NCBI GenBank assembly: GCA_023627715.1
Contig: JAMAHW010000197.1
Location: 1-18,776 of the forward strand
DNA from: Periconia sp. R9002
Taxonomy: Eukaryota > Ascomycota > Dothideomycetes > Pleosporales > Periconiaceae
Direction: 5' to 3'
Length of the DNA stretch: 18,776 nucleotides
Below, in pieces: positions 11,485 to 18,776 of this stretch (its first letter is position 1; each line of letters begins with the position of its first letter). The translations under genes were made by a program, and so were the position numbers. The notes beneath the pieces were generated by a model, which saw only the letters and a list, made by a program, of their open reading frames with translations, did no database searches and had not been told where the DNA came from.

Positions 11485-11983
11485 GGCTGATCTGTGACTG
11501 CTGCGCGGTTCGCTGCCTTTGATTGCGATGGCGTTCTTAGTGATAGCCATGGCGGCCCAACCTTACATGCTTACATCTGGCCTGTTTGTGTACAGTCTGG
11601 GAACCGGATCGAGTGCGGCTCTGCGCTCGCTTTCTATTCACGTGATAGTAGGGAATCTCAGTCCGGATGTTGGAAAGCTGATGAGTGTGATCGTTTTCAC
11701 CAAAGGCATGGGAAGCATTGTGGCCGGGCCCCTGCTCAACGAGACATTCAAAACGGGCATGGATATGGGGAGCGTATGGCTGGGACTGCCGTTTCTGGTT
11801 TGCTGCGCCATGTATGCATTCGCGACCACGGTTACATTTATCGTTCGGATCAAAGATACAGACACCCAGCATGTGCAGGTCACTACGGAGGAAGAAGACG
11901 ACAAGGAAGAAATCGTAGTGGATGGACCGAATTCGGTACTCGCCAACGAAATGGAGCCGTTGCTTCGTCGCGCTGCGGCTTAA
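11485..11983 (+). pseudogene. MFS transporter, C-terminal exon only
   Basis: The sequence codes for the last part of a Major Facilitator Superfamily membrane transporter. Four hydrophobic segments are visible (about 11513-11575, 11576-11640, 11678-11740, 11777-11855), fitting TM9-12, followed by an acidic cytoplasmic tail (E-E-E-D-D-K-E-E) ending in L-L-R-R-A-A-A. The exon appears to begin after an acceptor CTTACAG at 11484. In that frame A-D-L is followed by a TGA at 11495-11497 and then L-L-R-G-S, a place where this family often has tryptophan. No N-terminal eight helices or earlier exons are visible upstream, so the gene is 5'-truncated and probably dead. A short product from the ATG at 11528 is possible but would not be a full transporter. 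Confidence 0.75.
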
Positions 11984-12065
11984 GGCAAAGCAACAAGTCC
12001 CATATCCCCTAGACTAGTAGAACACCAAAGTTTCAGTATGCCGGCCCAATTTCAACTTTTTATCT

Positions 12066-12482
12066 TTGCCCCGTCCAACACTTCATATTCGTAGTGGAGT
12101 TGTCACTGAATCCACCTATGTGCCCGGGTCTTCTGTTACGGATTTTACTAAATTGATTGAAGAAGAGTCCTTTCGTGTATGCAACAGTGAGCTCTGCATA
12201 TGTGTGGAGTGCACCTTTCTTAATAATCAACGCAAATATTCGAATGCTACCTATGGAGTCAGCCACAGCTTCGTGGCATTTTACTGCTCGTCTCACCAGT
12301 TCATTTCGGTAAGCGCGCCGAAGTCCTCAATGTCTGCGCGGCCGGGTATGAATACACTCGGATCCTTGTACGGAATCGCCAAATTGGAGAAGAAGAAGGA
12401 GCTACAGTCGCTAGCGAATGCGGCTTCACCCTTGCACATAGCTGCAAACACCATTCGCGCCGATCTACGCAAGGGCGCTTAG
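12066..12482 (+). other. Unassigned open frame
   Basis: An open stretch of 138 codons without an ATG near its 5' end; the first ATG in frame is about 87 codons in (S-S-M-S-A-R-P-G-M). It ends in a lysine- and alanine-rich segment (K-L-E-K-K-K-E-L). No domain, signal peptide or membrane segment is recognised. It could be an exon fragment or chance. Confidence 0.2.
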
Positions 12483-14341
12483 CCCCATCTACTGTACGTA
12501 TGCAGATCGGACCTCAACGCACTGGTTCTATCTCACGCTAGTAAGCACTTGCGGGATACAACCCGAATGCAGCGCGCAACGCTAACGTATTCCACCACGT
12601 CCCAACTATCTTACTGAAATCTGTGCGCCGGCACGCGTTCAATCAACAATTGCCATAGACGCCACTAAGACCCGCAAGGCCGGCCGGACAATCTGAGGGC
12701 CATTCTTACCTAATAAGTCTATTAGAGCCATAAAATCGATTACACAAGATTCAGTAATAGAATAGTAGAATTTCTCTTCGATGTTGCTGCGGGGGAATAG
12801 AATGCAGCGGAAACACTAAGCAGCACCTTAAATATATACCCTCATAGCGTCCGTTATCCGAGTCTAGTCCGTCGATTCCAGTCCGCCTATAGAACTCTAA
12901 TCTAAGTCTTAACAGCTCCTTATGTTTAAAATAATTATAGCGCGCATTATAAAAGTTAGCGTTGCGCGCTATACTATACAACTTTAACTAAATACTCTAA
13001 GTAAAGACCGCTACGGATCACCTATAAGGGCACTTTTAGACAAAATTAAGTTAGGTAGCTATAGTTACTCTTAACCTACAGTCGTACGTAGTAGTGATGA
13101 GTATCAGTTCCCATTATCTATACAGGTACGATTTTGAACGGTTGTAGATTTAAATAGAGTTAAAATAACAAGCGTTATCGTGGTACTATATTCTAATTAA
13201 AGAATAGTCCACATAGAGAGGAACACTAAAAGCTTACAAGGTTCGCTCACTCAGAACAGTCACCTTCTCCACTAGGATATAGAAGCGAGGTCCTTCTGCT
13301 GCTGACGCGAAGGGGCGCAATGCTAACTTCAAACGAGTGCGCAACGCAGATTTACAGCTAAGAGCGAAATTAGTATCCTCTCTCGACTAGTTCATGTGTT
13401 TCGGGCGCACTGACGCTGGGTACGTATTACCGTAATTCTGCTGACGTGCTGACATCGTCGCGTCATCCACCTATCTGTCTCTGCTGCATCACGTGATCTA
13501 TCAGGTTTTTGCGAGCAGACTTCTTGTCTTTCGCAGAAGGATGCTTTGCCATTTTCTGTTCGATAGATTTCTGTCTGTACGTCTTTTTCAACATGCTTTG
13601 TTTTCGTTCCCACTTGTAGGAAATAGGAAAAGTCCTTTCTAAATACTTTGCCTTCGCATCACCCACAAATCCGCACGCACTCTGATTGTTGCAACGTTTA
13701 TCTCAAATAGCTTACCAAGATAGTGTCGCATATTTAGGTGCGTGAAGTCACTATTGCTTCGCAGCCCGAGAAATGAAAGATGCTTTGTCAATTGACCCCG
13801 AAGTAAGTCCGTAGTTATTCCGTCAAGGGTTAGAGACAGAGCAGTGCCACATACACTCTAGGATACTATATCTATGAAGTGTATAACCCCGAGATAGTTC
13901 AAGATTTCAAGTCGTAATGATTATGCCGTTAGCTTTCATGGTCTTCAGAAATGCGGGCCAGCCCACCCAATTGATGGCGGGATGAACAAGCCTAAGCCAT
14001 GATGCACAGCGCACGCTAATGATGCACACATTCGGTTACCAACGATCAACTTCCTTCTCATATTGGTTGGTTTCACGTCCACAAATCAGATACAAAAAAA
14101 GTACACCAATATCACCTTTGAATGAACCAATCTTATCACTCGAGGTCAAGCAACTAATTACAAATAACGCCTTGGATTGTTGATAACTGCGATGATGTTA
14201 CTCCCCCCCAATTTCCACTGCCCTGTTTTCCAATCTGTTATGATTCAACGTAGGCCCTCAAAAACACCTCTAAGTGCTTTAATAAGCCCTTCATGCTACC
14301 ACCATGAGCTTTTTGGTGCAGGTGCAAAGGGCTGTCGAGGC
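12483..14341. other. Long region without a recognised gene
   Basis: From about 12710 to 13220 the sequence is AT-rich with many TA steps and a strong hairpin, like a milder version of the relic at the left end, so it is probably another old repeat. Between 13390 and 13670 (minus) two overlapping short frames are lysine/arginine-rich, but neither matches anything I know. From 13700 to 14341 I see nothing that can be called. Confidence 0.45.
12936..12973. repeat. Perfect 11-bp inverted repeat (hairpin)
   Basis: TATAGCGCGCA (12936-12946) and its exact reverse complement TGCGCGCTATA (12963-12973) flank a 16-base loop. The GC-alternating core stands out in an otherwise AT-rich stretch. It may be an end structure of an old transposable element. 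Confidence 0.8.
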
Positions 14342-14719
14342 TCAGCGGGTTTGGTGATCGATATCGACGAATGCATCTTGCAGTTGCTTTACTTGCATAG
14401 CCTGTTGCTTCAACCAACACTTGGATTCGGGAATGTCAATAGCCAGTGCCTCGGGGCCTCCCATAAAATTCCGTCCCATGCGCATCTCATCCACAGTATC
14501 CAATAGTCGGTCGCCGGAAACGACTGGCAACGGTATTAACCCATCGAGTAGTCGCCCTTGATTACGACTTTTCAATAACACCTCCTGCTGCAGGTATGTC
14601 CGCGCGTGAACGGTTTCCATGATGCTGGGTGTATATGATAGCATGCTCGCCCACCCACTCTGGAAGTCAATGCCTACAACGGCCATATTCCTGACTAATG
14701 CGTCGGTGTACTTGTTTTC
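14342..14719 (-). CDS. Unrecognised exon, hypothetical protein
   Basis: An open frame of 125 codons beginning just after a possible acceptor (CATCCAG, ending at 14720) and ending with TGA at 14342-14344. It contains an ATG at 14686. Composition is that of an ordinary soluble protein with mixed hydrophobic and charged residues, including an R-M-G-R-N-F-M-G-G-P-E-A-L segment and a helical, glutamine-rich end (K-Q-Q-A-M-Q-V-K-Q-L-Q). There is no signal peptide or membrane segment. I do not recognise the family. The sequence upstream is interrupted by stops, so this is either the last exon of a gene whose earlier exons I cannot place or a fragment. Confidence 0.4.
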   Translation of the reverse strand, partial: ENKYTDALVRNMAVVGIDFQSGWASMLSYTPSIMETVHARTYLQQEVLLKSRNQGRLLDGLIPLPVVSGDRLLDTVDEMRMGRNFMGGPEALAIDIPESKCWLKQQAMQVKQLQDAFVDIDHQTR

Positions 14720-15241
14720 CTGGATGAAACGGGTTCAAAGCGCTGTTGGGAGAGATAACAGTAACCCTACTGTGGCAAGCTGATGGAGTGAGCTGCGGAA
14801 AATTGATCTTGATTGTCTGTTCTGCAAAACCTTGGGTGGACTGGCTCTATATACACAGTTACGGGGAATGTTCCCAAGATCTTCCTTTCTCTTACACAGT
14901 AGCTGGAGCAATTGGGTTAGGGTTGCGCGGAAGCTTCTAAATTTAAACACTTTTGCTTATCGCAGACCTAGGGTTTCTTCTAGGCGAAAGTGAATCACCG
15001 TTGCCATCAAGGATTCCTGCGGTACACGTAAGCAGGGCTTTTTTGGTGAGTTAGAGAATTGACCTTCTAGTGTTAGCATATTAGCTTGATTTCTGGAGGA
15101 CTAGACCTCCACGACAGAGCGGAATGTAAGATTGGACATTCCCGCTACAGAAGTATCAGTAACTTACAAGCTAGCGGCAACCGTCTTGACATTCGCGAAC
15201 ACGTGGGGTCTCGAGATATCAGCTAATAACGAATATTTTCG
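14720..15241. other. Intergenic region with a telomere-like motif
   Basis: No gene recognised. GGGTTAGGGTT at 14914-14924 is a short telomere-type motif (telobox on the minus strand). An isolated GTAAGT reads on the minus strand at 15162-15167, after the predicted stop of the neighbouring micro-exon gene, and may be a relic of a further repeat unit. Confidence 0.5.
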
Positions 15242-16329
15242 TCACTTGGGCTAAACCGCCAGGAACAAACATTAGCTATCGATCAACACGGGGGGGTGGG
15301 GGGCAGGTCTGCTTAGAAGTAGGATAACTCACGTCCGTAAGTTCATCACTACGGACACCACTGCCACCCTATGCCACAGAGAGTACCAGGTCAGCTATCC
15401 ATATTCATGTATCGAAGCAACACTGCTTGGGGAAATTAGGTACGTACGCGCTACTCCGCCAGTAGGTGGTTGGTTAGCGATCTGTTACCATGATACGGGG
15501 GAGGTTACTTCGGAAGAGAATTACTCACACGCTATTTTGCCAGCAGCACTCCGTTAGCTATCTGCTTCTGCTACGAAAACGAGAATGCCATAGGAGCAAG
15601 TTTACTTAGTGTGAGGAGAGGAGGCCTGGGCGTCCGTATCAAGGAGGCTCTCCTTCCAGCTTGCCAGGCCGTGACACTCAGGAGAAGAGTTACTTACATT
15701 CTATTTTTCCAGAAGTATTAAGTTAGCTATCTACTGTAACCGGAGGGAATCTACTTAGCAAAAGAATTACTTACATCCTATTCCGCCAGTACCACTACAT
15801 TAGCCGTCTACTACTACAATAGGGAGGCGTCCGCTTGGCAGAAGAACTACTTACGAACTATTGTGCCAGCAGCACTATATTAGCTATCTCCTGCTGCTAT
15901 GAGAGGAAAGAAGAATTACTTACACCCTATTCCGCCGGTAGTACTACGTTAGCTATCTGCCGCTAACCAAGCCTACTTAGTAGGAGAATTACTTACAACC
16001 TATTCCGTCAGTGCTACAACGTTAGCCATCTACCGCTAACAGAAGAGCAAATCTACTTGGGAGAAGGTTACTTACACCCTATTTCGTCAGTAGCACTACG
16101 TTAGCTACCTGCCACAATCACAGTCATGACTTCACTTTAGAGCAGAATCACTTACGAACTATTTCGCCACGAGCAGTACATTAGCTATCTGCGCACTTCC
16201 TTTACCGGTTTATCCCAGAGATGTGTAGCTTACTCTGAGTTCGAGCGCTTTGCGCTGAGGTCCTTGACCGACGGGGGCAGCCAATACTGCCCCGATCATC
16301 ATTGAGAGAATAATTGGCGAGAAATGCAT
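15242..16329 (-). CDS. Predicted secreted peptide gene with nine single-codon exons
   Basis: Exon 1 (16329-16234) codes for a signal peptide, M-H-F-S-P-I-I-L-S-M-M-I-G-A-V-L-A, then A-P-V-G-Q and a basic stretch ending in R, and stops at a codon boundary on GTAAGC. Eleven introns follow. Exons 2-10 are three bases each: 16156-16158 TTC, 16076-16078 GGT, 15997-15999 GTT, 15924-15926 GGT, 15855-15857 TTC, 15775-15777 GAT, 15698-15700 AAT, 15529-15531 CGT, 15448-15450 CGC. Exon 11 (15333-15368) is 36 nt, open, Gly/Ser-rich at first. Exon 12 (15242-15250) is CCC AAG TGA. Introns are 75, 77, 76, 70, 66, 77, 74, 166, 78, 79 and 82 nt. Coding length is 168 nt: 55 residues plus stop. Every intron is phase 0, so skipping any exon keeps the frame. 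The adjacent CGT and CGC codons give a dibasic, Kex2-like site. No family is recognised. Splicing is predicted, not shown. Confidence 0.6.
15251..16233 (-). repeat. Tandem array of about 80-bp intron-like units
   Basis: Eleven units whose TTAGCTATCT-like core (plus strand) falls at 15272, 15391, 15474, 15554, 15723, 15800, 15880, 15949, 16022, 16101 and 16181, spacing mostly 69-83 bp. On the minus strand each unit has GATAGCTAAC, 18-21 bases, ATAG or similar, a variable region that is three bases in nine units, then GTAAGTAATTCT. Donors: GTAAGT seven times, GTGAGT twice, GTAAGC and GTACGT once each. Branch points: CTAAC, CTAAT or CTGAC. The best-conserved positions are exactly the splice signals. 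This resembles introner-like elements reported in Dothideomycetes, but tandem and separated by one codon. Confidence 0.85.
15623..15670. repeat. Nested hairpin inserted in intron 8 of the micro-exon gene
   Basis: GGCCTGG (15623-15629) pairs with CCAGGCC (15664-15670), and inside it AAGGAG-GCT-CTCCTT (15641-15655) forms a second stem. It lies in a roughly 89-bp extra segment that makes intron 8 166 nt long against about 76 for the others. It may be a small insertion. Folding would bring the splice sites closer together. Confidence 0.75.
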
Positions 16330-16517
16330 TGTTTTACTGCTTGGGATATTTGATGTGGTGGAAGAAGGTTCGGTCGATATAGACTTCAAGGTAGTTGCAT
16401 CCCAAAGGTGGAGTACTCTAAAATGTTCTGGTGCATGGGAACGGTGAATCATCCTATATAAAGACCCCTTCACATGCTCTCATTATTAGGGAACGACCAA
16501 TGAAAAGGTAGCACATA
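16330..16517. promoter_or_regulatory. Shared divergent promoter with TATA box
   Basis: Only 188 bp separate the ATG of the micro-exon gene (16329, minus) from the ATG of the terpene synthase (16518, plus). A TATA-type element at 16453-16463 reads TATATAAAG on the plus strand, 55 bp before the terpene synthase ATG, and CTTTATATAGG on the minus strand, about 125 bp before the other ATG. Either gene, or both, could use it. Co-expression is therefore plausible but not shown. Confidence 0.55.
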
Positions 16518-17647
16518 ATGTCCAAAACCTTAGTACCTGATGTGTTTCCTATGGAAAGCTATGTAGGAGGGCTTGTACAACTCATGGAAAAGATTGATTA
16601 CAATGATACGAACTACAGCCCACCCAATCGCCTTACTACACTGCAACACTGTTGGGTGAAGAGTGCACAGTACTTCGCACAGCCGGACATCCAGAAGGTC
16701 TTGAGCCTTGAACCGGCATTTCTCGGTTCTCGGCTTGCTACCATTGTCATGATGGTATCGTATAGCTGGAGCACGATACCGTTGGATGTGAAGATTGACC
16801 TGATCATCTACTATACCTACACGATTTTTCTCGATGACTTGCCAGAGGACTATTCCTCATTGATGGCCACATTCGGAGAGGACTGTTTTGCTGGTAGATC
16901 ACCAGAGCACCCATGGCTACAACTCTTCCACCAGCAAGCGCTGGCAACCACAAGGCATTACGGTAGCTATTGCCCACTGAATATTGTGCGTAGCACGTAC
17001 GACTATAAATCAGAGTCCACCCCAGTTAATAATGGGGCTAACGATTTATCTAGACTACCAAGGACTGTGGATCGAAAACGCAAAATTTGGGTGCTACCGT
17101 GGATCTCGATTGTACCCTTGGTTTCTTCGTCGGCTCACTGGTCTTGGGCATTCTGTGGGCGCGACACTTTTCCCATCAAAAGATTATGATGAACATGAGT
17201 TCTTTGGCGAAATGACTTCGGCGATTGCCGAAATAGAGTACTACGAGGTTCTCATGAACGACCTCGTGTCATTCTACAAAGAATTCGAGCACGAAGATAT
17301 GATTTTGGCCAAGAACTGCGCAAGAACATACGACATCAGTATCAGAGGCACTACAGAAGCTGATACAAGAGACACTTGAGTCAGTGGATCGAATCACATG
17401 CGTATTCAGAGAAAAGAGCGCAAAGGCTTCCAAACCGATCCACACTTTCATGCATGGCTACGTGACGTGGCATCTTTGCAACCAGCGTTATCGGATGAAG
17501 GAAATGGTGGAATTGCTTGATGAGGGCGAGCTCTCAGAAAGATTCCGGAAGTTCTATGAGCAGGCCCAAAATGTGGGACAGCTCCCGCTGGAGCAATGGG
17601 CCACTCCTTCCATCGAAGAATTGATTAAAGAGAATGTTCAGCCCTAA
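16518..17647 (+). pseudogene. Trichodiene-synthase-family sesquiterpene cyclase, disrupted
   Basis: Class I terpene cyclases of this family turn farnesyl diphosphate into a sesquiterpene hydrocarbon in the cytosol; trichodiene synthase is the best-known member, but the product here cannot be inferred. Family landmarks are present along about 360 codons: the aspartate-rich metal site F-L-D-D-L-P-E-D (D-D at 16833-16838), L-G-H-S-V-G-A, the second metal motif N-D-L-V-S-F-Y-K-E (17257-17283), and H-G-Y-V-T-W-H-L-C near the C-terminus. Two defects are visible. First, the intron ending at TCTAG (17053, branch point GCTAAC) has AT rather than GT at 17005-17006, where similarity places the donor; an upstream GT at 16990 would keep frame but drop conserved residues. 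Second, the frame shifts by one base near 17338, after Y-D-I. Similarity resumes in the next frame to the stop at 17645-17647. It is probably inactive unless these are sequencing errors. Confidence 0.8.
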
Positions 17648-17950
17648 TTCATCTTGAGAATGAGTTTTTTATCGTTTCGGAGAATGTTCTGCCAACCTAA
17701 TCGCCTGGCGTAATCTATATCGCTTGCGTCCTAAGAGATGGTGCTGAAGTGTTCTCAAGGAGCTAGGTAAATAAATATGTAGCAAGATATTTGGCTCCTA
17801 ACGACTAATGCTTTGGCTATGGTTGAAGTAGATTTTGAAAGCTTCATACCCAGCTCAGCAGCACCCTGCAATTAAACTGAGCTATGTAATCTGCGTGTAC
17901 GAGAGGATAGGAAAAATTGCATTGACTTATTCGGGCGTCGTAGAGTTCGC
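17648..17950. other. Intergenic, nothing recognised
   Basis: About 300 bp after the terpene synthase stop with no open frame or repeat I can support; it presumably contains that gene's 3' untranslated region. Confidence 0.5.
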
Positions 17951-18322
17951 TCATTGCTGGGTTAATTTGAAAGATTCTCTACCTGAGAAAAAGCTAATCT
18001 GAAACGTACATTTACCGTTCAGACAATTCAAATCGCACCCTGATAGAACACTGAGTGAGGACCGTGTAGGTGACCGCATACAGGATAATTCCGATTTGGA
18101 CTTGATGGTTGCACTGTCCACGTCCACGTCCACAGCTTGATCTGCTTGTGTTAGAGATCCGTCTATCTGACTTTCTTCGTCTGCAATGATGCGCAGATAA
18201 AAACAGACAAATCGGGCCATATAGCTAGCGTAGATTGCCTGACGCTCGGGGTTCTGTAGTCGCGCCAGCGGCCGCTGATCAATTTCAGTCTGCTGCGCAT
18301 CGGAGATGCTTCGCCAGCAGCG
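17951..18322 (-). pseudogene. Fragment resembling repeat-associated fungal DUF3505-type protein
   Basis: The minus strand is open for 123 codons after a double TGA at 18323-18328; the first ATG is at 18220. The segment R-P-L-A-R-L-Q-N-P-E-R-Q-A-I-Y followed by M-A-R-F-V-C-F-Y-L-R-I resembles, from memory, the conserved middle of large fungal proteins (DUF3505-type, zinc-finger or helicase-like) that are common in repeats. A short D-V-D-V-D-V-D run and a cysteine-containing tail (C-D-L-N-C-L-N-G-K-C) follow. The usual family protein is many hundreds of residues long, so this is at best a fragment. The family assignment is tentative. Confidence 0.35.
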
Positions 18323-18328
18323 TCATCA

Positions 18329-18776
18329 AGGTCTCACGACCCTTCCTGTGTTTCATTTCAACCTGTCGGTGCGCACCCACACAGCCACAAAGCCCGGATC
18401 TTCGCCCATTTCCTAGCGTCATAGCCTTGCTAATTCATCGCTTGAACTGGTTTAGCGACTGAACTCTATTCGCGCGGAACTGCAAGCTCCGTCTCACATT
18501 ACGACAGAGCATGTCCGCTTAAGCAATTGGCTAATTATATCCGCTACTTTGGCTTGTTTTAGCAGGCTGCTGTATGGAGAAGAAGATTGTAGTGCCTGTT
18601 TCCGGTTTAGGTCGTGTGAAACGTGATAAATTATTTGTGGGATTGGCTGCTTTGATGAGTGAAGAGATGGTTATATGAAGCGCTTATAGAGGCCCGCTTG
18701 TACTACTCTCAAGCTTCATCTGTTCATTTTTCCATCAGAGTCTAGTATTCGTTTAGCTTTTCATCTCGCCATCATG
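18329..18776. other. Right end, no gene recognised
   Basis: Open frames here are short. Minus-strand pieces such as T-L-M-T-L-L-A-K-H-L could be earlier, frame-shifted parts of the fragment at 17951-18322, but similarity is too weak to call. No tRNA, repeat or promoter is evident. Confidence 0.4.

Noticed and set aside
13392..13666. Lysine/arginine-rich small genes on the minus strand
   Set aside because: Two frames overlap, neither has a recognised domain, and both fit chance frames in a basic-codon-rich stretch. A decayed zinc-finger fragment was considered but not supported.
14914..14924. Telomere or subtelomere boundary
   Set aside because: Fewer than two TTAGGG units are present; a telobox-like promoter motif or chance explains it better.
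15251..16233. CRISPR-like repeat-spacer array
   Set aside because: The units are degenerate, about 80 bp, in a eukaryotic genome, with no cas genes. The conserved parts are splice signals, not a palindromic repeat.
15251..16233. Exons of about 20 nt, using the GTAG directly after each GCTAAC as acceptor
   Set aside because: That AG lies about five bases from the branch adenosine, too close for normal use, and 20-nt exons would break the frame and contain in-frame TAG codons. The 3-nt model keeps phase 0 throughout.
16210..16473. Single-exon 87-residue protein starting at 16473
   Set aside because: It reads through a good splice donor (GTAAGC) and places the signal peptide in the middle of the protein. 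The ATG at 16329 starts exactly at the signal peptide.

Overview
The window looks like part of a filamentous ascomycete (Pezizomycotina) genome, from an accessory, gene-poor, repeat-flanked region. The evidence is short introns of about 46-80 nt with GTRNGT donors and CTRAC branch points, a fungal-type fatty acid synthase alpha subunit, a trichodiene-synthase-family terpene cyclase, and an AT-rich block that looks mutated by repeat-induced point mutation (RIP). The class of fungus cannot be fixed from the sequence.

Layout. Positions 1-1480 are a TA-saturated, RIP-degraded repeat without open frames. Positions 1626-6587 (minus) are a fatty acid synthase alpha-subunit gene that is open over most of its length. 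It carries one stop just before the ketosynthase active site and then a rising density of TAA/TAG stops toward the AT-rich block. Positions 6588-8230 are intergenic, with a small palindrome cluster. Positions 8231-10408 (plus) are an intact four-exon AidB-like acyl-CoA dehydrogenase. Positions 11485-11983 are only the last exon of an MFS transporter, with an in-frame stop. Positions 11984-14341 are mostly unassigned, with an AT-rich stretch. Positions 14342-14719 (minus) are one unrecognised but well-formed exon.

The most unusual part is 15242-16329 (minus). A first exon coding for a signal peptide is followed by a tandem array of about 80-bp units. Each unit reads as a complete spliceosomal intron (GTAAGT donor, GCTAAC-like branch point, AATAG-like acceptor), and successive introns are separated by exactly three bases. 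The predicted gene has 12 exons, nine of them a single codon long, all in phase 0, giving a 55-residue secreted peptide from 1,088 bp. Nearly 85 percent of the gene is intron. The introns are alike and the codons between them differ, so this looks like an introner-type expansion that builds a peptide codon by codon.

This gene shares a 188-bp divergent promoter, with one TATA box, with a trichodiene-synthase-family gene at 16518-17647. That gene keeps its metal-binding motifs but has an abnormal splice donor and a frameshift. The right end (17951-18322, minus) holds a fragment resembling a repeat-associated fungal protein family.

How the genes may work together: a divergent FAS alpha subunit, an acyl-CoA dehydrogenase homologue, an MFS transporter, a terpene cyclase and a small secreted peptide gene could be remains of a secondary-metabolite locus. 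Three of the five are broken and no FAS beta subunit, polyketide synthase, P450 or regulator is visible, so a working cluster is not supported.
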